Shown here one piece after another: positions 1 to 9,702 of a stretch of 64,000 nucleotides of DNA (its first letter is position 1; each line of letters begins with the position of its first letter). This stretch comes from Pseudopyrenochaeta lycopersici (taxonomy: Eukaryota > Ascomycota > Dothideomycetes > Pleosporales > Pseudopyrenochaetaceae), in the NCBI GenBank assembly GCA_003313425.1, contig NHZP01000040.1:124001-188000 (forward strand), in the 5' to 3' direction. The position numbers were made by a program, and so were the translations under genes. The notes below the pieces were generated by a model. The model did no database searches. It had not been told where the DNA came from and saw only the letters and a program-made list of their open reading frames with translations.

Positions 1-190
1 CGCACGCCAGCAAGGGGATGCAAAGGACGACATGGGCGCTGAACGGAGAAAATCTCCAGCAAAGCAATTGTCGACTATGAGAGACTCGAACGAGGCTTCG
101 ACGGCCCAGGGGTGGCTATATCCAAACCCTGTTTACGCCTCCTTCACCGAAGAAGGTGCCGATCAGCTCAACACTAATCCTCGCCCATGA
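1..190 (+). CDS. Possible 3' end of a gene cut by the window edge
   Basis: Reading from base 2, a frame stays open for 62 codons to a TGA at 188-190. The peptide is hydrophilic and mixed in composition, with KSPAKQLSTMRDSNE early and GWLYPNPVYASF near residue 40. It ends in NTNPRP. It looks more like coding sequence than the other frames here. I do not recognise the family. Only the C-terminus could be inside the window, because the start and any catalytic part would lie to the left. It could also be a chance open frame, so confidence is low. Confidence 0.3.
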   Translation, partial: ARQQGDAKDDMGAERRKSPAKQLSTMRDSNEASTAQGWLYPNPVYASFTEEGADQLNTNPRP

Positions 191-2445
191 GCTTCATGCT
201 GCTCAGGCATTCCCCTGAGAATTGTCATCGAACCCAGCTTTGTTGCTCCATGGTCCATGTTCTATTCTTATGCCGATGGGCGACTACTGAGCTAACGCGC
301 GTCGTGTCGACATCGACAAACAGGGGGAGAAGAAGGCCCAATTTTGATCCTCAAGGCGTTCAGGGCCTAGTCCGCCCGATGATCCGAACCTCCTGAGCTG
401 GCGACGTATCAAGATCGGGTCCTTCAGCTTCTCGAGCACCACACAATCGAGTTCGACGACCCACTCCGCCTAGTGTGCCGCTTCTCTTCGCAGGTAGCAA
501 ACATTTTCGTTGTGTTTGGATACACGGGTTCGCCTGCATTTCCATGATTCCACGTACAGGTTGTTCCTTGATTCACTATTCCTCAGTAATGCCGATACCC
601 GACAGCGTATTATCAAAAAGAATTCTTATAGTCTAGTCTGTTCTCCTGCGGTGCAAAATATCTGCTTTAATTCAAATGCATGTTTGGTGCCTTCTTGTCC
701 CTCTGTCCGCTCCGCGGCGCCATTTGACGACAACGAATATTGAGCCTGGACGTGGGCAATCATTTTCATTTCTGCACTCCACCTTACACTGCGTCCTGCA
801 CTCCGCACTTCAACGTAGCACCACGCTTCCTTGCCTCAGTGGCTCGCGCTCGTCGTCCTTCCATGCGCTTCGTCAATACTACCTGCACCCGATCACGAGA
901 CGCTGTACTCGTTCCAACTGTCAGCTTTCTGCCTCGCACATCGCCTATGTCCATCCCTCTCCACAACAGCGGGGTCAGCCGGATTCCAACAGACGTGAAT
1001 TGATAGGACCGTTGAAGCAACCTCTTCGCCTCCATGAATACTAGCGTACCACCTGGTTTTTCAAGGCAACCACCTCCTTTAGCCGCGCGTGGGCAGCCAG
1101 CGCGCAAATGCACGCCATGCATGAACGTGAGGCTCAGCCGCTTCAATTTCAAGGAAGATTCTTCACTACCGAGAAAAAGCAATATGGTGGAGCCAGGGAA
1201 GGGGGGTCGGAACATCGCCAGCCCACAGACATGACATCGGAGGCAAACGTAACGTCATGTACGACGAAGCTCATTCGACAACGCCGCGTGTATGTTGTGA
1301 TGTATCTTTGATGCTCAAGTCTTCCAAGTTCCGCCTCTATCAGAACCCTCGAGCCCAAGACGCCTTTCTGCAAACGAACGCAAACCTCGCTTGCCCAGGT
1401 AGGAAGGCACTCCCCATCCCAGTAGTGGCGTAAAGGATCTGACGGCGCTTTCTAAGAATCTTGGGAGGAATGAGCAATCCTGCAAAGGGGGCCGCGGAAG
1501 AGAACTGCGCTTTGCACCGGCATTATCGAAAGATACCAGTTTGCACGGTAAATCTGAGGACCAGTTCTAGGAAACATTGCTATTTACAGCCCTGAAAAGT
1601 AACATAACGGATGAAAGGACTAGTAGCCAAGTGAGTATTAAGGCAGAAGGAAATGGCTTGCTTCAACCCTTTCGTGCAAATCTGAGATATCTGTAACGAT
1701 ATATGTGTTCACTAGGTACTGCGGAGAACAGCATCGTCATTTCAATCTTCAACTAACTATAGACTGTATTTGTAGATTATCCTATCCTGCTTGAATAAGT
1801 ATAGTCTTGAGTATGAATCAGGATCTCATTGTTACTATCAACTTGTTATTATTTGCTGTAACTGCGAAAATGACTTCATTTTCAAGCTCCATTAAGGAGT
1901 GGTAAACAGCACGTCTCCCTGATCTTCTGTCACAGAACATGAAACTCCCAACCAGAGTGTCTGGCCAATGCAGTCTATCTAGCTTGACATTTGTGAACAT
2001 CTCTCGACGGACTCTGAACTTTCTGAAACAGAAGGAAATGAAGAGTTGCAGATTATTAGTCAGGATCGAATATAAGGAAAAGGGAATTCTAGGCTGTATG
2101 ACCAACATTCAACAAAGTAAAAACAAGAACAATGATAAAGAATTCGGCCATATTTGCATTATATCTTCTACGGCTGACCTAAGTAAGCTGATAAGATTTT
2201 CCCATTTTTATCTACGCTGAAATCAGGACCCATCTGGAAATGGTTATTCGCCAGATCATTCCTTGCCGCTCTTCTCATTGAGCTTCCCATGAGGTAACTT
2301 TGCGAGTTTGGTTGCTCGACGGTTTCCTGTGTGCATTTATATATCGAGTTCTCAAACGATATAGCTTTGAACCTGGTGAGGTTCCTTTGACACCTGTCTT
2401 CTCCAAAAGCAAGTTTGTTGCTTAATTCTTTCAATCTTTCTCCCA
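191..2445. other. Gene-free stretch between the edge fragment and SWD2
   Basis: About 2.25 kb. The open frames here are short, overlap on both strands and have no recognisable motifs. The last ~700 bases are AT-rich and probably include the 3' untranslated region of SWD2, which ends at 2446. I found no tRNA, repeat or mobile element signature. Confidence 0.5.
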
Positions 2446-3613
2446 TTACATCATGAGGTCTGGGTCTGGCTGCCACAGCATAAGGTCCTTGTCTGCGCTC
2501 GCCAGAAGGTTTGTTCTGGGATTGTATCCCACAATTGCACTTCTGCCCTGGCCCGGCAGCTTCTCCGTTGGTTCTAGAATGTTGTTGGGTGACGGCGCCT
2601 TGGAGATGTCCCAAACCAAAAGTCCGTCTTCACCGCTGCCGCCGATGAGGTATTGCCCATCGGGCGTAATGCAAACATCTCCCTGCCCATTCACTGGTGA
2701 GTTTCCGTTTGCTGTGCCTGCACTGTGCTTGGGATTCGAGGCACCGGGTGTGAGACGTCCAGAAGACCCCGCTTTGCGATAGCAGAAATGCTGTATATCG
2801 CCCGAGAAGGCATCGAGAACGAAATGGCCAGGGCCGTTTGTTGCGACGATCAAGTTCTTTCCATCATTGGTAAACTCCAATTTTGTCCATTCACCCTTCT
2901 GCGAGCCGAGGAAGCGTTGTTCAAGCTCCAGTAGATCGAAGCTCGCAAAAGGTGGCTTGTCGTAATTGCGAATATCGTAGAGAAGTACTGACTGTGTGGG
3001 CGGAGAGGCTATTGCGATGACGGTCGCGGAGGGATCGTATGCGGCAAGATACGGTCCGTGTAGGTTTAGCAACCCATGGTAGCTTGGAGACGAAAGGTTC
3101 CAGAGGCGGACAGTGTTGTCGCGCGAACAACTCAAAAACGTATCTGACGAGGGACACAGCTGGATGCTCGTCACGGTATCGGTATGCCCTTTGAAGTATC
3201 GTATATACGAGTTGTCATGTGTAGAGAGAAAGCGTATGGTGTCGTCAACCTTGGTACTCGCGTAGATGATGCTTTGCGCATGGTGACTGAAGCGCGCAAG
3301 ATGGACGCCGTATTTTTGTGACTTGAGCTCTTTCGCATGCTTGCCTTCTTTGCAGTTGTAGATCTGAAGCGTGTCGTCGTCGCGGGCGACAATGGCGAGT
3401 TCGCCAGTGTCGTCGAAGTCGAGTGAGGTCACTGACGTGCCTTGGGAGCCAGGCTTAAAGCGCTGACATGGCTGTCAGTGTATGTGTATGACGGCCAGGG
3501 TGCATTCAGCTCACTCTTGAGGGCCGGAAGTTCGTTATGACGTCGCTAACTTTTTGCGTAGGCGGTCCTGCGGGCGGAGGGGGAGCCCCAGGCGTCGCTG
3601 ACCCAGTCGCCAT
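2446..3613 (-). CDS. SWD2: WD40 protein Swd2 (COMPASS / cleavage-polyadenylation factor subunit)
   Basis: Two exons: 3613-3515 and 3462-2446, with a 52-bp GTGAGC...CAG intron at 3463-3514, giving 371 residues. The first exon encodes a Pro/Ala-rich leader ending VITNFRPSR. The join reads FKPGSQGTSVTSLDFDDTG, the usual entry to the first Swd2 blade. WD-type repeats follow, for example YFKGHTDTVTSIQLCPSSDTFLSCSRDNTVRLWN (given here only as a block at roughly residues 110-145) and a late GGSGEDGLLVWDI blade. In yeast, Swd2 is shared by the Set1 histone H3K4 methyltransferase complex and the CPF 3'-end processing complex, both nuclear. The gene is divergent from the carrier gene at 4055, and they share a ~440-bp upstream region. 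Assignment to Swd2 rather than another WD40 protein rests on length and blade order. Confidence 0.85.
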
Positions 3614-4054
3614 AGCAGAATTGAACCTCTAATCTTGTCCTGCGAGGTCTGGCTGCATCTCCTCTACATTCAACTCGATCCGCAAATCAGAGTTGAGGCG
3701 TTTCCAGGCGCAGCTGTCACAGTAGCTGAGCCGGCGAAATGCGCAAAAGTGTATGCTGTATAGCTCCAGCCAGCCAGGACCCTGGGCTTGGCAGCCCATC
3801 TATCTTCGGCTCCGGACTCGGAGGTCGGTAATTCACGCCTAAAGATTATTCAGAACATCAGCATCACCATCGTTTCACTGAAAGGGGAGCATAACGTCAG
3901 CCTCTTCTTTTCTCTTCGTTTCTACTCTTTGCGCAAACTTTTCTCTTTGTGTTCATGACAGCGCGGTAGCAAACAGTGTACGATACAGACCGAAAGAACC
4001 GGGCTTCCCCGAACTTCCTCAGCTTCTGTGCCAGCTGTCGCAAAAGGCCTCGAC
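3614..4054. promoter_or_regulatory. Shared divergent upstream region of SWD2 and OAC1
   Basis: These 441 bases separate two genes transcribed away from each other, so both promoters must lie here. The OAC1-proximal half has a pyrimidine-rich run (CCTCTTCTTTTCTCTTCG, about 3900-3917), common just upstream of fungal start sites. No clear TATA box was seen. Confidence 0.5.
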
Positions 4055-5202
4055 ATGTCCACAACACTCGGGTGGGTGCAGTTTACGTCTCTTACCGACG
4101 GCGCCGGCCTATGCTAACTGCCATGAATGTAGAGCTTTCATTGCCGGCGGAATAGCAGCATGCGGTGCTGTAACGGTTACCCATGGCTTTGAAACAGTCA
4201 AGATTCGGTGCGCAGGTCGCGACGATACGGACACGGCATCCCATTGACAGAGGCCTAGATTACAGCTCCAAGGAGAATTAAAGGCAAAGAAGGACGCCCC
4301 GCGGTTATATCGAGGTGTTTTCCACGGCGTCGGCGTCATTCTGAAAAACGAAGGGCCGAAGGGACTGCTACGGGGTTTGGGCTGTGCGGTATGGAAGGAT
4401 GGGATCTGGAAGTAAATGTGCAGCCAACTAATTTCTTTGCAGTACATTTACCAGATGACGCTCAATGGCTGTCGTCTGGGCTTCTACGAACCGCTTCGAA
4501 AAACCCTCACCAACGCAATCTACAAGGACAATGCCGTCCAATCCTTCGGTATAAACATATTCTCCGGGGCTGCAAGCGGTGTTCTGGGTGCAGCAGCTGG
4601 ATCTCCCTTTTTCCTTGTCAAAACGCGTCTCCAATCATACTCGCCCTTCCTCCCCGTAGGAACCCAGCATCACTATAAAAATGCCGTTGACGGGATGAGA
4701 CAAATATACTCCGCCGAAGGTTTGAAGGGACTGTACAGGGGTGTAGGCCCTGCAATGGTACGAACAGGATTTGGAAGTTCAGTGCAACTCCCAACTTATT
4801 TCTTTGCCAAGAGGCGGTTAGTCAAGCATCTCGGGATGGAAGAGGGTATGCCACTACACATTGCGAGCAGCACGGCCAGTGGTTTTGTGGTATGCTGCGT
4901 CATGCATCCACCCGACACTGTCATGTCGCGCATGTACAACCAAACCGGAAATCTGTACAGCTCAGCATTTGACTGTTTATATCGGACAGTCAAGACGGAG
5001 GGACTTTTGGCTGTCTATAAAGGCTACTTTGCACATCTTGCGAGAATCTTGCCACATACAGTATGTTCCAACTTGGGCCTGAGAGGCGGTCCTTTGCTGA
5101 CTGAACTAGATTCTTACCCTTACGCTTGCCGAGCAAACCATCAAGATTATGAAGAAGGTCGAGGATCGCATTTTATCCCCTGAGGTCGAGGCGAAGATAT
5201 AA
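4055..5202 (+). CDS. OAC1: Mitochondrial carrier, oxaloacetate/sulfate type (Oac1-like)
   Basis: Five exons: 4055-4071, 4133-4207, 4259-4388, 4443-5060 and 5110-5202, giving 310 residues, the normal length for this carrier family. The spliced protein begins MSTTLGAFIAGGIAACGAV and continues VTHGFETVKIRLQLQGEL, the first carrier signature P/H-x-[DE]-x-[VI]-[KR]-x-[RK]. The second repeat has GSPFFLVKTRLQ. The third has the signature MHPPDTVMSRMYNQ. Each is followed by the second half of the motif (RGVFHGVGVI, YRGVGPAMVR, YKGYFAHLARI). The His in place of Pro in the first motif and the GLGCAYIYQMTLNGCRLGFYEP block fit Oac1, an inner-membrane carrier of oxaloacetate and related anions. Exact substrate is inferred from family. 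Introns have GTGGGT, GTGCGC, GTATGG and GTATGT donors. Confidence 0.85.
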
Positions 5203-5807
5203 AGTGACACTAAATAATCAATCCATGGCTCAAGAGTGTATATGTTTCATATCCTTCATATTGGCTGGCATAGCGTGGTGGTAAACTGGCGAAGCGGTTC
5301 GGTCTTTGTCTTATTGGGGCCAATTGGTGTAAATCAGGTGGAACGTGTAATGGAACTGGGGCATTAGGGAGCAACGGCTGTTTGGAAAAGGCTTAGAACA
5401 TGTTGTTGGACGTGGAAAATTACTCTGCTCTTCGCAGTTGATGCGAATATGGCAATAGAAGAAGAATTGTATGAGATTTCAAACACCAACCAAGGCGCAC
5501 CATGCATAGAATCATCTTCTGGTAATCGTCCTAGAACGGCTGGAGACGCGGGGAGCAACAGGTTTCTTGGTGAATGGGTATCGGGATTTTATTTCTCTGC
5601 ACAACTTGTCGGTATCTCTAAAGACGACCGCGTCAACATGTGTTTAGTCTACCGTAAAACATATATATATATCTGCAAGCAGAAAAAAGGCGAGGGGTGC
5701 AATCCGTGTATGAGCACACGGAAGGGTCAAGAACTGCAGTTCCTGATAAAGCAGGGGGGGGGGGTCTTTAGATATTGCAGACCTTCCAGTCTTTAAAACG
5801 AACTCAG
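5203..5807. other. Convergent 3' intergenic region
   Basis: About 600 bases between the stop codons of the carrier gene (+) and LAS1 (-), so it should hold both 3' untranslated regions. It contains a short (AT)n run near 5662-5672 and a homopolymer of about ten G at roughly 5755-5764. No gene is visible. Confidence 0.5.
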
Positions 5808-7441
5808 TCATTCATCATCCCAGCCTTCTGGCAGCCAGCCAATGGGTCTAGGTTTCCATATCCCTAGCACCTTCTGGGGCCCTCTAGTCTTCTCTTTCGT
5901 GGGTATACTCTTCTGCTCTTTCGCTTCAGCCACCGCAAGCCCCTTGCTCAAGTGTTCCACATCAATGTCCATTCTTTCTGCATCAACATCTTCAACCTCG
6001 AAGGCCTCGCCTTCACTCTGCGCAGCGCGCAGAATAGCAGTCCATTGCTCTCGATTCGGAATATTTTCACTTTCCAAGAGTACCGCTGCGAGCTTCAAGT
6101 TCCAGAATGTTGGGTCGGAGAAGCATTGAGCTAATGCGTCTTCGAGCAAAGTCTGCCCCTGTTTACCACGCACCAACGCCCATTCGTCGGACGTCAAGAT
6201 GTGCGTGAGCCAATCCGACATGCCTTCTCTTACTGGGTCAGACTCAATATGTACCATGTCCCAGGATGTCGTTCTGGTATTCATGGTATTCCTGATGCTC
6301 GTAAGAAGATCATGTATTGACAAAATCAATGGGGACGATGTGCAGAAGGCGAGCAGCAACGGATTCCAGACAAGAAACGCGCCGGACATGCTGCTTCTAA
6401 GCTTCTTATTTGTAGGGAGGATCATTTTGTCGCCGATCAAGAGCTGGATGAGGAGATGTTGCGTCTTTTCTGTGGGCGTAGAGGTGCTGCTTGGTCTGAA
6501 ACGAAGATTGTACGCTGAGAGTGCATTATCTGAGGCGCTCAGCTCCTTCTTCCTTGTCTTGATCTCACTCCTCCTCTCTTTGACATATGTTTTAATGATG
6601 GCGCTCAGCTTTTCTCTGAGTACCTCTTGGGGTTCTACTTCACCATCGCTTTCGTCGGCCTTCTTGATCCCAAAGGCATAGTCGAGTTGACTCCAGTACC
6701 ATTCCCACAGCCAGTCCAGACTTTCTTTTGCAGCGCATTTTAGCTCAGCGAGGGATGGTAGGTGGCGATGTACGATGCGATGCCGTGTTTCTAGAAGCGC
6801 TGAGGGTAGCTGGAGGGTTTTTCCTGGAGGAAACCACGATGGTTTGTCTCGTATGAGATCAATTTGTGTGTCCGCTAGGCCAGTGACGAATCTGGGAAGT
6901 ATCAGAATGGAAGCTTGGGGATTGATGGAATTGCGAAGCACTAATTGAATAGGTACCGAATTCAAGGCTTGATAGTGATAACCAAGATAGCTATAGTACC
7001 AGCTTCGTGAGGGTCGTCTGAGAGACCGGCGGCATAGGAATAGGGGGCGGCTGATAAAGACGCGAAACTAAATGAACCAACATGCGATGGCTGAGACTCT
7101 TACCTCGAAATTGCCGTTGCATATAGCAGCCTCAATGCATTATGTTTCAATTCTGCCCTCTCATCTTGGATAACGACGTCGACAATATCTGCCGTCGAGT
7201 CCAAAAGCAGAGGCAGGCCGTCTGGTTTCCGCAAACGCCATGCAAAGACCTTCTCACCGTAAGCCTATACTCACCCGTGATGTCCGAGACATCGATTCGG
7301 ATCCTCAGTGTAACCAGAGCTTACCTTATTCACCGCCCTTTCTCTTCTTTTTGTCTCGGGGCTGTACAAGTCGTGCCGCAGCTGAAGCAGCTCTTGTCTA
7401 TTCCGCCATACCGTCACAACAAATTCTGCATCTGAGTCCAT
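5808..7441 (-). CDS. LAS1: Las1 pre-rRNA ITS2 endoribonuclease subunit
   Basis: Three exons: 7441-7325, 7264-7104 and 6891-5808 (introns 60 and 212 bp), giving 453 residues. The N-terminus reads MDSDAEFVVTVWRNRQELLQLR, matching the conserved W-R start of Las1. Exon 2 supplies AYGEKVFAWRLRKPDGLPLLLDSTADI. Exon 3 carries the HEPN nuclease motif RHxxxH as ETRHRIVHRHLPSL, at residues 129-134 of the spliced protein. Las1 works with the kinase Grc3 to cleave ITS2 during 60S ribosome assembly in the nucleus. The C-terminal third is less conserved and ends IGWLPEGWDDE, a typical short acidic Las1 tail. I chose the Met at 7441 because an upstream in-frame Met at 7570 would add 43 residues unlike the family. 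Confidence 0.88.
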
Positions 7442-8574
7442 CACCAGCTGGATCTGAGTCGCGCCATGCAACACGCGTTGACAATATCCGACGGAGAAAG
7501 GCCTGCGATTGGTTGACAGGCTGTGATTAAGGCGTGAAGCAACGTGCGCACGTGAGGACGCGCCTCGCAAAAAAATCTCGATTTATGGGGCGCTTATCGA
7601 TACGAGCCGCTAGTCGTCCCCACATTTCGAGCCTCCTTAGTGACGTACGCAAAACTCAGCTCACCCCAAATCTTCTGGAGACTTTGGCACTCGGAATCTA
7701 ATTTTGCTGGCTATTTCCCTAGCGTCCGACATAGCGCAGCGTGGCCGCCAACACTCGGCAGTCAGCTTTCTCTCCAATGGCGTCTCAACAATAATAGGAA
7801 GGTACGGCGCATGTTAGCCGAGCTTCGCCGAGTGATCCTGCGACTTGCTTCGGCTTGTAAGTGCAACGTGCTCGTTTGACGGTGCAAAGTCGGCCGGACT
7901 GTTGGGCGTCAGCAATACCGGTGTGCTGAGAAGGATGAACGGTTGTATGGTTGAGGTCTGAGCATCACCCTGTCGGTTCTTCGGCAAATATCCGGGCATT
8001 GGGATTCCTCGTGGAAAAAGCTGGCTGATAAACAAGCGCATAGCGGACAAATGTCCGCTGAACGGCGGCATGACGCCGACATTTTTTGCTTTGTTGATGT
8101 TTCGCCTTGGATGGTACACTAGGGCATGCGCGGATACGAGCGAGCACCATTACCATGGTTGAGACAAAGCTGAAAAGCGTTGAAGGTGTGGAGTTGGCAT
8201 GGCTGATCACGTCACGGTAGTTGCAGAGGCATTTGCGATCAGGGATATGGAAATCATCGCCATGACAATACACGGAAGGTCAGATATGCGCATTGTTAAA
8301 TTTTGGTTTATGCTCATGGTCTTGCGTCCACGTTGTTCGGTGACACTATATCTTACACATATGGTTTTCATCTGACCTCATGTCGAGCGATGCAGTCCTC
8401 CAGCGCACTGTTTTTGCCAATGAAGGCAGGGGTATCCGTGGAATATCTTTTCCCAAACCCCGTAATATGGATAATCAAAACGCCTCGCTATGCCAAAAAA
8501 ATATCATCGAAACAGTTCGCACCTGTGGAGACGTGTCATGCCCAAATAGAGCAGACTTGAAACGTCACGCACTT
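7442..8574. other. Gene-free stretch upstream of LAS1
   Basis: About 1.1 kb between the LAS1 start and the stop of the next minus-strand gene. Small overlapping open frames on both strands show no motif. It contains a perfect 8-bp inverted repeat at 8042-8059, listed separately. Confidence 0.45.
8042..8059. repeat. Perfect inverted repeat AGCGGACA-AA-TGTCCGCT
   Basis: Two 8-bp arms are separated by 2 bases. The core is CGG-N8-CCG, inverted half-sites of the kind bound by Zn2Cys6 dimers. It lies about 600 bp upstream of the LAS1 start and 530 bp downstream of the stop at 8575. An 18-bp perfect dyad could arise by chance in 64 kb, so a binding role is a guess. Confidence 0.4.
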
Positions 8575-9702
8575 TCATAGCCAACCATAACCCAGACCAG
8601 CGTCCCGCACTGGCATTGAAGGCTGCTTGAGCTCTTGAAACCACCATTCTTTGGACACACTCTCGTCCTCGTCGAAGAAGAAGCTTTGGCCCTCTAGGCT
8701 TCCGGGTGTTTGAGCCTTGACATGGACGGGCATCTGTAGTTGCGTCGCTTGCTGATTGACTAGGGGCAGTGGCGGTGATGGCTCCTCAATGCTAGCTTCC
8801 GAACTTGCGTCATCTACTGCTTCCTCTTCCTCTTCCTCTTCCTCCTCTTCCTCATCGTCATCATCATCCTCAGGTGGTTGCCAGGTCTCTTCCAGTTTCA
8901 GGCCCTTGCCAGTAGCCTCGACCAGCCCGCCCCAGGACAATGATGGCTCGGGTGTGTCGTATAGACCCAAAGCTACAAGCTTCTCGCCATCGTCCTCTTC
9001 CATCTCTTCATCTTGTTCGTTGGGGCGTTGAATGGGTAAGAAGTCGGTAGATCCATTCTGGGATGTAGCCTGAGCCTGATTCTTCTGGGCCCATCGTTGC
9101 AAATACCAGGGCAATGGCTCAGTAGTGGGTGTATTCAGAGCGGAATGAACATAGCCAGGTGTTTGCTGAGGGGCGCTTTGCCAGCTATAATCAGACTCAT
9201 CAGAGCCTCGGTGCAGTCCATAGGCGTTGGGGTACGTTGGAGTTGTGTGCATCGGCTCATACATAGAGTTGCGAGTGGAAAGTGAGTAGAAGTCAGAGCC
9301 ATGGGCAGAGTGTCGTGGAGAAGTAGGATACTGTTGTGACCAGTCCTGCTGTGGCATGGGCTCGAAATAGTCTGTTGACCGTGGGGCTTGGAACTGTGTA
9401 GAGGAAGGATGCCAGCTGACTGGTCTGCTTGGTTGGGGACGCTCTTCAATCACCTCGTCGGGTGCCATTCCAAACATCATCCTGTAGTGGTCGTCCAATG
9501 TAGCATACAACTTGGTTTCATTGGTAGTCTTTCTCCGCTCCATGGTTCTTGGACTGTTGTGATGGCTCCTAGGCTTCTCGACGCGGGAGGAGCGGGCCAC
9601 TGGCAGGCTCCCTGAGCTGCGAGAGTTGCGTCGTTGGAGTTGTGAGGTATGCATATGGCCAGACATGTTGGAAAGATCGTGTAGTGGTAGGAGAGTTGGC
9701 AT
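8575..9702 (-). CDS. Acidic low-complexity protein of unknown function
   Basis: Single exon, 375 residues. I do not recognise a named domain. The N-terminal third is Ser/Arg/His-rich, followed by a more ordered-looking block TNETKLYATLDDHYRMMFGMAPDE around residues 60-83. The middle is rich in Ser, Tyr, Pro and Gln. A run of about five Asp and twelve Glu lies near residues 277-294, encoded by CTTCCT repeats on the plus strand (about 8818-8870). A conserved-looking segment GLYDTPEPSLSWGGLVEATG lies just before it. The C-terminus, EWWFQELKQPSMP...GLGYGWL, is aromatic and is probably what defines the family. No signal peptide or membrane span is seen. The long CT-rich leader upstream fits a real fungal gene. 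Confidence 0.65.
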   Translation of the reverse strand: MPTLLPLHDLSNMSGHMHTSQLQRRNSRSSGSLPVARSSRVEKPRSHHNSPRTMERRKTTNETKLYATLDDHYRMMFGMAPDEVIEERPQPSRPVSWHPSSTQFQAPRSTDYFEPMPQQDWSQQYPTSPRHSAHGSDFYSLSTRNSMYEPMHTTPTYPNAYGLHRGSDESDYSWQSAPQQTPGYVHSALNTPTTEPLPWYLQRWAQKNQAQATSQNGSTDFLPIQRPNEQDEEMEEDDGEKLVALGLYDTPEPSLSWGGLVEATGKGLKLEETWQPPEDDDDDEEEEEEEEEEEAVDDASSEASIEEPSPPLPLVNQQATQLQMPVHVKAQTPGSLEGQSFFFDEDESVSKEWWFQELKQPSMPVRDAGLGYGWL

